Positions 1-8,561 of a stretch of 64,000 bases of DNA are shown piece after piece (position 1 is the stretch's first letter; the number at the start of each line of letters is the position of its first letter). The DNA comes from Dehalococcoidia bacterium. GTDB lineage: Bacteria; Chloroflexota; Dehalococcoidia; GIF9; AB-539-J10. The DNA lies in assembly GCA_030615625.1 (NCBI GenBank), contig JAUWYX010000004.1, forward strand, positions 1-64,000. Reading direction: 5' to 3'. The position numbers and the translations under genes were made by a program. Under the pieces are notes generated by a model, which had not been told where the DNA came from, did not search any database, and saw nothing but the letters and a program-made list of their open reading frames with translations.

Positions 1-12
1 TGGGGTGTGTAT

Positions 13-89
13 GCGCCTGTAGCTCAGCTGGATAGAGCGCAGCCCTGCGGAGGCTGAGGTCGCGGGTTCAAATCCCGCCAGGCGTGCCA
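13..89 (+). tRNA. tRNA-Arg (anticodon GCG)
   Basis: A complete cloverleaf can be drawn. The 7-bp acceptor stem pairs 13-19 with 79-85 and is closed by a G-U pair. The anticodon stem is CAGCC/GGCTG with loop CTGCGGA, the T arm is GCGGG/CCCGC with loop TTCAAAT, and CCA is encoded at 87-89. Anticodon GCG reads CGC and CGU codons. A one-base gap separates it from the following tRNA-Val, so the two are probably cotranscribed. Confidence 0.93.
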
Positions 90-90
90 T

Positions 91-166
91 GGGCGGTTAG
101 CTCAGTGGTGAGAGCGCCTGTCTTACACACAGGAGGTCAGAGGTTCAAGTCCTCTACCGCCCACCA
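91..166 (+). tRNA. tRNA-Val (anticodon TAC)
   Basis: The acceptor stem GGGCGGT pairs with ACCGCCC. The anticodon stem CCTGT/ACAGG holds the loop CTTACAC, giving anticodon TAC (valine). The T arm is AGAGG/CCTCT, and CCA is encoded at 164-166. It follows the tRNA-Arg directly. Confidence 0.93.
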
Positions 167-198
167 CTCACTCTAAGCCCAGGAGTGGTTTATCTTTT
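163..198 (+). terminator. probable terminator of the tRNA-Arg/tRNA-Val pair
   Basis: ACCACTC (163-169), which includes the encoded tRNA 3' end, pairs with GAGTGGT (183-189). A T-rich run (TTATCTTTTA) follows. The overlap with the CCA end is unusual but compatible with processing after termination. Confidence 0.45.
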
Positions 199-476
199 AG
201 GCATTTCTGCTACTGTTCACGGGGTTAGGGATAGTGAATCCCTAGAGAGAATCAGGGAAGGGCCTCGCTGCCTCTTCTAAAGTGTGTTTTAGGCGATTTT
301 TATTGTGCCCCACTCATGGGAAGCCAGTCGCAAAGCGTTACCGGGCGGTGGTTGGCGTTTCTTCGTAAGCCAAAAGAGGATGTATGCCCCTGGGCATTGG
401 TGCTACCTACGCCTAGCTACTGGAAGTTGCCTTCTCATAAAAATCTCAGGTTTGGCTAATATCTAGACTAAGGCTT
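199..476. other. non-coding gap, nothing recognised
   Basis: No open reading frame of note lies between the tRNA terminator and the lamin-tail gene. There are a few short inverted repeats (for example ATGCCCCTGGGCAT near 382), but nothing matching tmRNA, SRP RNA, 6S RNA or RNase P RNA consensus pieces that I can recognise. Confidence 0.4.
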
Positions 477-887
477 CTAGTAGCTCTTCCTCGATACTTC
501 TTGTCCTTGAGCATTGTATAACACTGCCGTATCAGGACTACTATTATTCCAAACAGCTTTTCCAGAACCGAAACTAAAACCACCATATTCTGGGTGAATT
601 TCATTAGTGTAAACCCTTATACTCTTCCCTGGCTGTAAAATATAAGCTGGAAAGGTAAGTGAAGGGTATCCCTCAGATATGTCTTTGATTACCCAACCTT
701 CTAAATCTACGGGTTCGCTACCCAGATTTTTAATTTCTACATACTCGTCAGATTCAGTGCGTGGCTCGATACCATCATAAAATATTTTAGTAATTTTAAC
801 AGCGGAAATGTCCGTATCACTTAAGCCAAGTAGAACTAACCCTACCAGAAAGATTGCAAGGGTGACCACAATGACCAGCCCCTTCAC
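477..887 (-). CDS. secreted or anchored lamin-tail (LTD) domain protein
   Basis: This small exported protein of about 136 residues has a hydrophobic N-terminal segment (VIVVTLAIFLVGLVLLGL) that can act as a signal peptide or membrane anchor. A single lamin-tail-like beta domain follows (roughly residues 30-134, with EYVEIKNLG...DLEGWVIKD typical of the fold). I chose the GTG at 887 because GAGGAGG sits 5 bases upstream; a second GTG at 893 lies inside the Shine-Dalgarno. LTD domains usually occur on extracellular proteins, often with nucleases, but no enzymatic domain is present here. A truncated near-copy of its C-terminal half lies at 36293-36520 and shares the last residues YNAQGQEVSRKSY. 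The biological role is unknown. Confidence 0.75.
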   Translation of the reverse strand: MKGLVIVVTLAIFLVGLVLLGLSDTDISAVKITKIFYDGIEPRTESDEYVEIKNLGSEPVDLEGWVIKDISEGYPSLTFPAYILQPGKSIRVYTNEIHPEYGGFSFGSGKAVWNNSSPDTAVLYNAQGQEVSRKSY

Positions 888-1099
888 TCTCACCTCCTCA
901 AATCAATTATACCACCCATAATCACCCTGGGGGAGATAAGGTCTTGATAGAGAGTTGGGGAAGGGATTATAATATGACAGCACAGCTTTGTCAGATTAGT
1001 AAGTTGCAAATCGAGTAAGAGGCAGTATGCCACAAAGGAGCCCAACTCCTCATAGGGGAGGGACTGTTTTAAGCAACGGTAACGTTGGAGGTGTTTAAG

Positions 1100-1558
1100 A
1101 TGAGCAAAGCGAAAGAAGCGAAAGTAACGATTCGGCGCATGATACGTAGCGACATTCATGAGGTTCTAGCTCTTGATAGGATAATTAGAGGCTCGAGGCG
1201 CGATGTTATCAAGTATGAAGACATAGCTTCTGCTAACCCTGGGACAGCGCCTGACATGAGTTTTGTAGCTGAGGGTGATGGTAAATTAGTGGGCTTTTCT
1301 ATCAACCGGTCGATGTATCTAATGGTACCGCTTACTGAAGTATGCATTATTCACGCTATACTTGTTCACCCCGACTATCGAAAGCATGGCATTGGCAGCA
1401 AATTAATTCAGGCGCTCCTGAAACATTGCCAAACCGAAGGTATTGGCACGGTTCGTGCCCTCATTCCTAAGGGTAGCAAAGAACTGCAGGTCATGTTCGA
1501 GCGGCAAGGTTTCCAACGTAGCCGTATTGTTAACTTTGATAGGACCTTTGAGAGTTAG
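1100..1558 (+). CDS. GNAT-family N-acetyltransferase
   Basis: This is a 152-residue acetyltransferase of the GNAT fold, transferring an acetyl group from acetyl-CoA to an unidentified amine. The acetyl-CoA-binding motif A is clear around residues 82-110 (ILVHPDYRKHGIGSKLIQAL), with the R/Q-x-x-G-x-G/A pattern as RKHGIG. The end FERQGF matches the family's beta6-beta7 region. The ATG at 1100 is preferred because GGAGG lies 8 bases upstream; an in-frame TTG at 1085 is upstream of that site. The gene stands alone, with the LTD gene divergent, so the neighbours give no substrate clue. RimI-type protein acetylation is possible but not shown. Confidence 0.85.
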   Translation: MSKAKEAKVTIRRMIRSDIHEVLALDRIIRGSRRDVIKYEDIASANPGTAPDMSFVAEGDGKLVGFSINRSMYLMVPLTEVCIIHAILVHPDYRKHGIGSKLIQALLKHCQTEGIGTVRALIPKGSKELQVMFERQGFQRSRIVNFDRTFES

Positions 1559-1807
1559 GTAAAAGGTCCCCCAACACCTGAAGAACGCCTCGGTAGTTCT
1601 TGACTGGGGCGCGTTCTATTTCTTCCTGGCCCTCGATGCCAGCTTCGATACTATCGTCTCTGGTATTAGTGCCGCGTGACAGTAATGTTGTAGAGATAGT
1701 CAGTATCAATGATAGCTCTAAGGTACAGGGAAAAGCAAACTTCCCTTCCTCAGCCTGGAACTTCAGGTCACTATTATAAAGGCATCAGTCCGTAAGATGC
1801 TGGTAGC

Positions 1808-2146
1808 TTAGTATCTACGCTGTCTGCCTCGTCCACCAAACCCGCCGCCACCGCCGCCATACCCACCACCACCACCATAGGGCCTCCTGCCACCGCCACC
1901 TTCGGTGCGAGGGCGTGCCTCACTAACACTGAGCGTCCGCTCCCCCAATGATGTTCCATTAAGCCCGTTGATTGCAGCCTGGGCCTCAGATTTCGTTGCC
2001 ATCTCAACAAACCCAAAACCTCTAGATTCGCCGCTGTACCTATCCTTAATGATGTTTACCGATGTGACTTGCCCAAAAGCCTCAAATGCCTGGCGCAATT
2101 CATCCTCGGTAAGCTCGCGAGATAAATTACCTACATATATATTCAT
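1808..2146 (-). CDS. glycine-rich RNA-binding protein with one RRM domain
   Basis: A 112-residue protein with an RNA-recognition motif at residues 1-80. RNP2 is IYVGNL at residues 3-8 and RNP1 is SRGFGFVEM at about residues 41-49. A glycine- and arginine-rich tail carries RRPYGGGGGYGGGGG and ends RGRQRRY. This is the architecture of the bacterial Rbp proteins first described in cyanobacteria, which bind single-stranded RNA and are often cold-induced. The start has AAAGGGGG just upstream. The next gene on the same strand is a zinc-ribbon protein, separated by a 137-base gap, so separate transcription is likely. The glycine tract gives a strong local GC and GGT/GGC bias and is responsible for spurious antisense frames. 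Confidence 0.93.
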   Translation of the reverse strand: MNIYVGNLSRELTEDELRQAFEAFGQVTSVNIIKDRYSGESRGFGFVEMATKSEAQAAINGLNGTSLGERTLSVSEARPRTEGGGGRRPYGGGGGYGGGGGGFGGRGRQRRY

Positions 2147-2283
2147 AATGTTAACCCCCTTTCAATTTTTATGGCATTACCCTTCGTGCAACCAAACTTT
2201 TTAAAACACGCTGAATGCCTCTGCTTCTGAACCTTCGGGGGTTGGGTTTGGTTCCAGCCCCCTTTGAATCCAGCTACATTAAA

Positions 2284-2589
2284 TTATTGCTGACTGCTCA
2301 ATTTCATCTTGCTGTAGCACTCACTACAATATACTGGCCTGCCCTCTCGAGGCTCAAAGGGCACTTCACAATCCTTGCCACACTCAACACATACTGCGGG
2401 ATGCATTTGGCGGCTAGAGCTGTAACCTCTGGAGCTATTGTACTGGGCTCTCTTTGCTTCACGGCAAGCTAGGCAACGCTTGGGCTCATTAGTATATCCC
2501 CTACTAGCGTGGAACTCTTGCTCCTCAGCAGTAAAGGTGAATGTAGCACCACAGTCAGAACATTCTAGCGTTTTGTCTGTAAATCCCAT
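2284..2589 (-). CDS. zinc-ribbon protein with CxxC-x17-CxxC domain
   Basis: A protein of about 101 residues with two zinc ribbons. The N-terminal ribbon has CSDC and CLAC pairs (a zf-trcl-like probable zinc-binding domain). The C-terminal ribbon has CVEC, exactly 17 residues, then CSEC, which is the CxxC-x17-CxxC architecture. The ATG at 2589 is chosen because AGGAGG lies 7 bases upstream; an in-frame longer form would start at 2649 without such a site. Such small ribbons probably bind nucleic acid or act as structural modules; no catalytic residues are visible. Its position beside the RRM gene is suggestive of an RNA-related or stress role but does not prove it. Confidence 0.85.
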   Translation of the reverse strand: MGFTDKTLECSDCGATFTFTAEEQEFHASRGYTNEPKRCLACREAKRAQYNSSRGYSSSRQMHPAVCVECGKDCEVPFEPREGRPVYCSECYSKMKLSSQQ

Positions 2590-2823
2590 TGGATGACCTC
2601 CTTTCTTATAATACTTGGCTCGAGTTTCGGTCATCCAACGTTCGCACATGAGCTCGGAAGAGCTTTCACAGAGACGTGATAACCTACGCTTATAACCACT
2701 AATTTAAGTATAATAAAGGGCTTTAAAAATTGCAACTATTGGAATTCGCTGCCTGAGCATTTTTATCTTGAAGCACCGTTAATTATAAAATCATAGAATG
2801 ACTGAGAGAAGTAGCATGGAGTA

Positions 2824-3774
2824 GTGAGGGACGTGCATAAAAGAAAACTAAGGTTGAAATTCCTGGGATGCCTGGTAGGGACGGCAATCGGCGATGCTCT
2901 GGGCGCAAGGAGAGAAGGAAGAGGAATGTCCAGAAGCGAGGATGTTGTTTCTCTTGCTGAGAAGCTGGAGCAGCTAATTTACACCGATGATACTCACATG
3001 ACCATCGGTATTGCCGAATCCCTGATAGAAAGCAAGGGCTTCAATGGAGAACATATGGCACAAACCTTCATAAAAAATTATGAGGCTGAGCCGTGGCGTG
3101 GCTACGGGCCGGGACCCCCCAGAATTTTTGGGATGATAAAGAGCGGCGAGGCATGGTATAGCGCCGCAAATAGACTTTACCGGGGCGGCTCTTTTGGGAA
3201 CGGCTCAGCCATGAGAGTAGCGCCAGTAGGACTTCTATATTCCCGTAACCTGGAGAAGCTAAGGAGAATCGCTTACCAGTCAAGTTCCATCACTCATTCT
3301 CACGAATTGGGCAAGGAGGAAGCAGCACTCCAGGCTTGTGCTGTAGCCCTGGCTCTCAACACGCCTTCAGATGAAGAGATTGACAAAGAGACTTTTCTCT
3401 CCAGGCTCCAGAATTTCATCCAGGACCGGTTATACAAGGAAAAAGTAGCCCAAATAAGAGAGTTGCTTGGCGAGCAAGATAAGGCGAAGGTGGTCGCTGT
3501 GCTGGGAAATGGTATGGAAGCACCAAGGTCAGTGCCTACGGCTATCTATTGCTTCCTGAGGCAGCCGCAGTCCTATAAAGATACCGTGATTTACGCTATA
3601 AGCCTGGGCGGCGATACTGATACTATAGCCGCCATGGCCGGGGCTATTTCCGGGGCATATCGCGGCATAGAAGCCGTTCCTTCAGAGTGGCGGGCGAAGC
3701 TGGAAAACAGGGAGTATATTGAAGCCCTGGCGGAGAATTTGGCCACTTCGGTAAATAACGTGAATGTCGAGTGA
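2824..3774 (+). CDS. ADP-ribosylglycohydrolase (DraG/ARH family)
   Basis: A 316-residue enzyme expected to hydrolyse ADP-ribose from modified proteins or nucleic acids with a binuclear magnesium site. The family's hallmark segments are all visible: GTAIGDALG near residue 19, the metal-binding TDDT (YTDDTHMT) near residue 54, GNGSAMRVAP near 126 and GGDTDTIAAMAGAISGA near 262. Length is normal. The start appears to be GTG; no strong Shine-Dalgarno is visible, and a second GTG at 2833 is an alternative. No DraT-like ADP-ribosyltransferase is seen nearby, so a role in nitrogenase control is not supported; a DNA or protein de-ADP-ribosylation role is equally possible. Confidence 0.88.
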   Translation: MRDVHKRKLRLKFLGCLVGTAIGDALGARREGRGMSRSEDVVSLAEKLEQLIYTDDTHMTIGIAESLIESKGFNGEHMAQTFIKNYEAEPWRGYGPGPPRIFGMIKSGEAWYSAANRLYRGGSFGNGSAMRVAPVGLLYSRNLEKLRRIAYQSSSITHSHELGKEEAALQACAVALALNTPSDEEIDKETFLSRLQNFIQDRLYKEKVAQIRELLGEQDKAKVVAVLGNGMEAPRSVPTAIYCFLRQPQSYKDTVIYAISLGGDTDTIAAMAGAISGAYRGIEAVPSEWRAKLENREYIEALAENLATSVNNVNVE

Positions 3775-4024
3775 TCCAATAGTTTATTCGCCGCCAGAAT
3801 CCGGTAAGTTTACCGTGCTTTCGGTTTGGTCGGGGACACAATCATATAATGTCGAGATAGTGGCCAGATGCCTCGAAAAAATGGTAGTTGGACTTGGCAC
3901 TAGCCCCTCTTTCGACCGAGGCATTGTCGAAGAAGAGCTACAAGGTATAATTCCTGTCTATCGCAGGTATTAGTTCGGGCAAGATATGGTAGCGACCAGT
4001 CCGGTAATGGCTATATGCGCAGCG

Positions 4025-4165
4025 TTACTTTCTCAGGATGGCTAGTATACCAACCACGATAAAGCCAATCCCCAGGACCCATCTCAGCAGGTCGGGTACG
4101 GCTAAAATCAATATTCCAATAACAACCGCTATTACCCCCATCCACAATCCTGTTATTCTAAGCAT
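4025..4165 (-). CDS. small membrane protein, DUF3096-like
   Basis: A 46-residue protein, too short for usual ORF cut-offs. It starts MLRITGLWMG and has two hydrophobic helices (VIAVVIGILILAV and WVLGIGFIVVGILAIL) joined by PDLLRW, ending RK. The PDLL/PxLL link between two short helices with a glycine-rich second helix is characteristic of DUF3096 membrane proteins. AAAGGAGG is present about 12 bases before the ATG, supporting translation. Function is unknown; such proteins are often stress-linked. Confidence 0.7.
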   Translation of the reverse strand: MLRITGLWMGVIAVVIGILILAVPDLLRWVLGIGFIVVGILAILRK

Positions 4166-4537
4166 GATAGTCTTTTACCTCCTTTGATGAAGTTAGAGCT
4201 ACAGCTTCTATTATGATTAGGTAAGTGTCAGGAAGTCAATAGCCTGTCCTAAATCCACCATCTGAGCTTGGAAGCTAGCCATTACTCAAATTGTCCTCGG
4301 TGCCACGGAGGAAAATATTGATGTGGTTATGGCCGTAGGTTTAAGAGACAGGGAGAGGGGCCAATAATCTTCTTAAATTAAGAATTTTGCGCTATAATAA
4401 AAAACTGGGGGGAATTCTGGGAAAGATAAAATTTAGCCGGGTGAGTTTCTCCCCCAATTAAATAACACAACCATTATCTTGACCCGCAGCAATGCCATAT
4501 CTATAATGTCATGATTAAAAAATCGAGAGGAGGCTCT
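4166..4537. other. intergenic region upstream of nitronate monooxygenase
   Basis: There is no convincing gene. One reading frame near 4280-4345 contains CPRCHGG, resembling half of a zinc ribbon, but it lacks a good start and ends after about 20 residues, so it may be a relic. TATAAT at about 4392 could be a -10 element for the downstream gene; no matching -35 is clear. Confidence 0.35.
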
Positions 4538-5650
4538 ATGATTAAATCAAGATTGTGTGACCTAATTGGAATCAAATATCCCATTATACAGGCGGGAATG
4601 GGCCCCTTCAGCAACAACAATCTTTGTGTTGCTACAGCAAACGCAGGCGTCCTCGGGCTGCTTTCCACAAGCGGCGTTTTTAACAAAAATGATCAGCCAT
4701 GGATTTACAACGACTTTGTGAGAACCGGAGAAGCTGACCCCGAAGACGATATGGCTACGGTACTGGAAAAGGTGCTGAAACGGACATACAGGCTGGTAAA
4801 AGATAAGGGCAGTATTTTCGGTATCAATGTGATGGTTTCAACAGAAGTTCTCCAGGCTTCACACATCATGATTGATATGGCCATCAGGGTTTGCCAGGAG
4901 AACCCTGATATGAAGAAGCATTTCAAAGTGATCTATACGTCCGCCGGCGACCCTCTTGGCTGGAAAGACAAAATAAAGGGAGCAGGATTTACGTGGATAC
5001 ATATTGTTCCATCTGTTAAGGCAGCTTTGCGCTGTAAGAAAGCTGGCGTCGACGTAATAGTAGCTTCCGGCCACGAAGGCGGTTTCCATACCTCGTGGGA
5101 ACCGGTCCATTCAATGATTTTGCTTCCAGCCGTGGTGGAGACAGTATCAGACAACGAGACGCTGGTTGTCGGTGCCGGTGGGTTCTGTGATGGCAGGACA
5201 CTGGCGGCCGCGCTGATCATGGGAGCAGACGGTGCACTGATGGGGACCCGCTTTCTGGCAACACAGGAGAGTGATTTTCATCAGATCTGGAAACAGGAAG
5301 TTGTGGATGCAGGCGACAGGGCAACCCTTGTGGCGCGCGGCTTTGTCGGGCCTGCCCGGTGGCTGAAAACACCTCGCAGCCAGGAACACGCTAGAAATAC
5401 TCTCCAGAAATCGCCTGGCGTTTTTCTAGGCACTCCCGATGATTACACAACGCTCGACATGTCTTTGATTGATTTTGAGATTGAATCAATGAAAGCCACC
5501 TTCGAAGGGAATAAAGAAAAAGCGCTTATGGCTGCCGGTGAGGTAGCTCAGCGAATTAAAGATATGCCAAGGGTTGACGATTTAGTACAGGAGATCGTCA
5601 GGGAAGCAGAAACTGTCCTCAGGGAAGTCCCGAAAAGGGTTCTGGTGTAA
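4538..5650 (+). CDS. nitronate monooxygenase / 2-nitropropane dioxygenase family protein
   Basis: A 370-residue FMN-dependent TIM-barrel enzyme of the NMO/NPD family. It starts with the typical CDLIGIKYPIIQAGMG and carries VIVASGHEGGFH (the phosphate/FMN loop with the family histidine) and VVGAGGFCDG...AALIMGADGALMGTRFLA (FMN phosphate-binding). The start at 4538 is preferred over 4511 because GAGGAGG lies 6 bases upstream. Many family members oxidise nitronates, while others are enoyl-ACP reductases of the FabK type; the sequence alone does not decide. The gene is isolated, with the convergent GTPase gene downstream. Confidence 0.87.
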   Translation: MIKSRLCDLIGIKYPIIQAGMGPFSNNNLCVATANAGVLGLLSTSGVFNKNDQPWIYNDFVRTGEADPEDDMATVLEKVLKRTYRLVKDKGSIFGINVMVSTEVLQASHIMIDMAIRVCQENPDMKKHFKVIYTSAGDPLGWKDKIKGAGFTWIHIVPSVKAALRCKKAGVDVIVASGHEGGFHTSWEPVHSMILLPAVVETVSDNETLVVGAGGFCDGRTLAAALIMGADGALMGTRFLATQESDFHQIWKQEVVDAGDRATLVARGFVGPARWLKTPRSQEHARNTLQKSPGVFLGTPDDYTTLDMSLIDFEIESMKATFEGNKEKALMAAGEVAQRIKDMPRVDDLVQEIVREAETVLREVPKRVLV

Positions 5651-5745
5651 GGTTTAAGTCAGACTATGATAAAGGGCAGCAGTTTTCTCACGCCGCTCAT
5701 GGATTCTTGCCACCGTAAGTTTTACCCAAAATTTTCTGCGTAAGT

Positions 5746-6726
5746 CTAGATATGAAACTCGACTATGTCGCCATCTTGAAGTACATGTCCCTTGCTAACC
5801 CTCTGCCCATCATACTTTCCTGAGCCCCAAACGACTGCATACTTCAAAGTTTGATAGAAGTCCTTATGGAGGCTCTCAGCAGCTTTTTCCACTGTGCTGC
5901 CTTTCTCCAGTATCATAGGGTCAGTCAGGTCGGCCTTGCTGCCGGGGGTCTTGGTATAAACCCGGACGATATTCAAGGCTTGATAAACTGCTCTTTTGAA
6001 CTCCTCCAGGCCGCCACCTTCCCTGGCTGAAATGGAAACCAGGGGAAACAGCTTGGCATATTGTGAACGCAAGCGCTCCCAATTCTCGTTTGAACCTGCC
6101 AGCTCATTCTTGTTCCCCACAATCAGCATCTTCCTGGGATAACTTCCCGGAGTTGCTTGTGCACCACCATCTGTTAAGGGCTCTATTCTTGCTTCTCTTA
6201 GCCCTTGGAGAGCTGCCTCTACCTGGCTTATTGGCTCCAGGGATAAATCTATTACAATGGCAATGAGGTCAGCGTTTCTAAGGGTATTTGCTAGTAGTAC
6301 TCTCACTTCTTTGTGCCCGATGGGTGGCGTATCCACCAGTTGTATCTGGATATCTTCAAACTTCATCATACCCGGAATCGGGGTTTTGGTAGTGAAGGGA
6401 TATTCAGCTATTTCTGGAATAGCCTCGGTTACCGTCGCTAGTAGCTGTGATTTCCCGGCATTGGCTGGCCCGACTAACATTACCTGTCCGGCGCCCTCCC
6501 TGCTAATATAAAAGCCTGTTCTCCTGGCTGTGGCGTACTTTCTTTCTGCCTCCTGGGAAAACCTGGCAATCTTCCGCCTTAGCGCGGCATGGAGCTTATC
6601 GGTGCCTTTATGCCTGGGCATAATGGCAAGCATTGCTTGCAGGGCGGCAATTTTTTCCTCTGGCTCCCTGGCTGACCTGTATCTCTTCTCAGCCTCAAAA
6701 TACTGTGGCGGTAGATTCGCTGGCAT
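5746..6726 (-). CDS. DRG/Obg-like GTPase with TGS domain
   Basis: A 326-residue GTPase. An alpha-helical N-terminal region (residues 1-75) precedes the G domain: G1 is GPANAGKSQ, the switch/G2 region contains YPFTTKTPIPGMM, G3 is DTPP and G4 is NKNE. The C-terminal TGS domain ends in KYAVVWGSGKYDGQRVSKG then a short beta segment. The order helical domain, G domain, TGS resembles archaeal/eukaryotic DRG proteins more than bacterial Obg, which has an N-terminal glycine-rich domain. DRG-type GTPases associate with ribosomes or RNA. No Shine-Dalgarno is evident before the ATG at 6726. It is the last ordinary gene before the tRNA-Lys cassette array. Confidence 0.88.
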   Translation of the reverse strand: MPANLPPQYFEAEKRYRSAREPEEKIAALQAMLAIMPRHKGTDKLHAALRRKIARFSQEAERKYATARRTGFYISREGAGQVMLVGPANAGKSQLLATVTEAIPEIAEYPFTTKTPIPGMMKFEDIQIQLVDTPPIGHKEVRVLLANTLRNADLIAIVIDLSLEPISQVEAALQGLREARIEPLTDGGAQATPGSYPRKMLIVGNKNELAGSNENWERLRSQYAKLFPLVSISAREGGGLEEFKRAVYQALNIVRVYTKTPGSKADLTDPMILEKGSTVEKAAESLHKDFYQTLKYAVVWGSGKYDGQRVSKGHVLQDGDIVEFHI

Positions 6727-6829
6727 ATAACTAATTTTAACATTATGCCCTTTCTATCGAAACATCCAGTGCTTTCCCCCTTCCTTCACAAAAAAGGGGC
6801 TGGTTAGCTGTGATTTATACAGTTAAGTA

Positions 6830-6877
6830 ACTTTTAGTTTTTGATGGTGGTGAAAAGTTCGTTAGCAAAAATGTTAG
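6830..6877 (+). repeat. array repeat R0, right end only
   Basis: Contains only the terminal part of the array repeat: CTTTTAGTTTTTGATGGTGG, then the GAAAAGTTCGTTAGC and ATGTTAG boundary motif. The tRNA-derived part is missing. It marks the outer (left) edge of the array. Confidence 0.8.
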
Positions 6878-6941
6878 TAAATGGTTACCTTGACTTTAAA
6901 GCTTTGAAAAAATAATATTAGGATAGAAGATGAGTTAGAGA

Positions 6942-8012
6942 ATGAATGAATTATTTGAAAGTTTGCTGCAAAGTGGTGAAATAAGGAAAACTGATTTCAA
7001 AAGAGACCAGTATAGGCTAGACAGCGAATACTTTAAATCAAAATTTGTGAAAGATATTCTTTGCATGGCTAATGCTCCTGGGGATGATGGATATATAGTT
7101 TTGGGTGTAAAAAGTGAGAGGGGAAAACCAGGAGAAGTAGTCGGTATTTCAGGCCATCATGATAGTGCGGACTTAGCAGGAATAGTCAATGGAGTAGTAG
7201 AAGCACCAATTCAGTTTGAATATCATGCTATTAAATATAAAGGCCGGGAATGTGCAATTATACATATTCCTAGTAGCATAGGTCGGCCACACTGGAGCAA
7301 AAGAGACTTTGGTATTTTAAAAAAGCATGTATTCTACACCAGGCGTGCCTCTGGAAATACTGAAGCTTCGATAGAAGAGATTCGGCAAATGTGTATCCAG
7401 ACTATTCGCCTCAGTGATGCTGTAAAACAAAGGGCAAAGTTATCTACTCATGTGACAGATGAATTAGCCACTCTAAATATGGACGAAAGAAAATCTCGAA
7501 TGTATAAGATGCTGAAACATATTAGCCCTAAAATTGGATTAAAAAATTATCGTTCTATTGTTTATAGAGATTTGCCGGAAATAGAGACACGTGGTGCGTT
7601 AATTGGTAGTTATAGTGATAAAGAAAAGCATGAATTCGTGATTTTCATGTATCCGTGGTCAGCTAAAATGCAAGATATCAAATGGTCCCGACTCAGAGTA
7701 GCAAGTATTTTAACGTCAGAATCAATCATTAGATTAAGGAATAAAGAGAAGGTACGATTGAATGTAAGCACTTTAATTCATATAGCTTATAAGAATATAT
7801 ATACAAGTGCGCTAGAAAATTGGTATTACGATTCCAAGAAGTTTACAAATGAGATTAACGAATCTTGGGGAAAAGTAATGATATGGAAGGGATATGTAGG
7901 AGGAGAAGAGAAGCATGAGTTCTTTATGCCAAATGTGTCATCAGAAGAAGAGCTTAAGGAAAGACTCATGCAGTTAATCGAATGGGCAAAGACAAATATA
8001 AAAAACCAATAA
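6942..8012 (+). CDS. AlbA_2/Schlafen-type putative DNA-binding protein
   Basis: A 356-residue protein whose N-terminal 150 residues match the AlbA_2 (formerly AAA_4, Schlafen-like) domain: an acidic/aromatic strand (RKTDFKRDQ), the helix with DILCMANAPGDDGYIVLGV near residues 38-55, then ECAIIHIPSS and a FYTRRASGNTEAS segment. The C-terminal 200 residues are unassigned. AlbA_2 proteins are nucleic-acid-linked and often found in defence or transcription-regulator contexts. It is the only array gene on the plus strand and sits alone in the first cassette. AT-rich codon use contrasts with the GTPase to its left. The start is the first ATG of the frame; a GAG-rich leader is present but the ribosome-binding site is weak. 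Confidence 0.7.
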   Translation: MNELFESLLQSGEIRKTDFKRDQYRLDSEYFKSKFVKDILCMANAPGDDGYIVLGVKSERGKPGEVVGISGHHDSADLAGIVNGVVEAPIQFEYHAIKYKGRECAIIHIPSSIGRPHWSKRDFGILKKHVFYTRRASGNTEASIEEIRQMCIQTIRLSDAVKQRAKLSTHVTDELATLNMDERKSRMYKMLKHISPKIGLKNYRSIVYRDLPEIETRGALIGSYSDKEKHEFVIFMYPWSAKMQDIKWSRLRVASILTSESIIRLRNKEKVRLNVSTLIHIAYKNIYTSALENWYYDSKKFTNEINESWGKVMIWKGYVGGEEKHEFFMPNVSSEEELKERLMQLIEWAKTNIKNQ

Positions 8013-8080
8013 AGCTATAATTCGATAGGATACGACAGGCTACAAAGTCTGTTTTTATTTATAGTAATTTGAAAGAGGTC

Positions 8081-8278
8081 TTGACAATTGATTTAGCTGG
8101 TAGGCCGTACAGGATTCGAACCTGTGACACCCTGATTAAAAGATACAAAAGGTATGTCCCTGAGCGTGGAAAGAAGTAATTCCTGATACCTTTCTATTGG
8201 CGATTTAGCTTCAGGTGGTGCTGTTTAGTACCATTTTGTTGTTTACGGTGGTGAAAAGTTCGTTAGCAAAAATGTTAG
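8081..8278 (+). repeat. array repeat R1 with tRNA-Lys 3' half
   Basis: Parts in order: TTGACAATTGATTTAGC; a tRNA-Lys 3' half (about 8097-8142, containing the T arm and the anticodon loop up to ATTAAAAG); then ATACAAAAGGTATGTC, a spacer, GATACCTTT, and the boundary motif at 8247-8278. AAAAGGTAT pairs with ATACCTTT as an inverted repeat. The tRNA similarity stops in the anticodon loop, so no functional tRNA is encoded. Confidence 0.85.
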
Positions 8279-8297
8279 CAAAAGAAGTATGGTGAAG

Positions 8298-8561
8298 CTA
8301 TTTTGATGGGCGTTTTCGTTTTTTACTAGGTTTTTCGGGAAAGTAATCGATGATTTTGCATAGAATGTCAATCATAATTTGTAAGTGCTCATCGTCAATC
8401 ATTAAGCGAACTTGCTCAACGGTGTAATCTGGGGTATTGGTTGTGAGGCTGACATAATTGATGCCATCTTCCCTATGGCTAGCAGTGATGCCATCTACAT
8501 ATAATGTTGGCAAGTCATTTCTTATAATTTCCTTGTCTTTAGAGTTCTTTCTATTTGACAT
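8298..8561 (-). CDS. small unknown protein, third gene of the MqsR/MqsA-like operon
   Basis: A protein of about 87 residues starting MSNRKNSKDKEI, with an N-terminal basic stretch, a beta-rich middle (TLYVDGITASHREDGINYV, then TPDYTVEQVRLMIDDEHLQ) and a basic lysine/arginine tail (KPSKKRKRPSK). I do not recognise the family. I prefer the ATG at 8561, which overlaps the antitoxin stop by 11 bases; an earlier in-frame ATG at 8585 is possible. The overlap indicates translational coupling with the antitoxin gene. Toxin-antitoxin systems with a third chaperone gene exist for MqsRA, but this protein is much shorter than SecB-like chaperones, so that role is not supported by size. Confidence 0.6.
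   Translation of the reverse strand: MSNRKNSKDKEIIRNDLPTLYVDGITASHREDGINYVSLTTNTPDYTVEQVRLMIDDEHLQIMIDILCKIIDYFPEKPSKKRKRPSK

Noticed and set aside
2284-2472. Plus-strand frame across the zinc-ribbon gene
   Set aside because: It is antisense to the CxxC protein, which has a good ribosome-binding site and clear zinc motifs.
3764-3973. A 69-codon frame after the ADP-ribosylglycohydrolase gene
   Set aside because: It overlaps the end of that gene, has no Shine-Dalgarno and no recognisable domain or composition supporting it.
8097-8142. A tRNA-Lys gene in repeat R1 (and likewise at 9646 and 16122)
   Set aside because: Only the 3' half is present; the sequence leaves the tRNA in the anticodon loop, so no cloverleaf can form.
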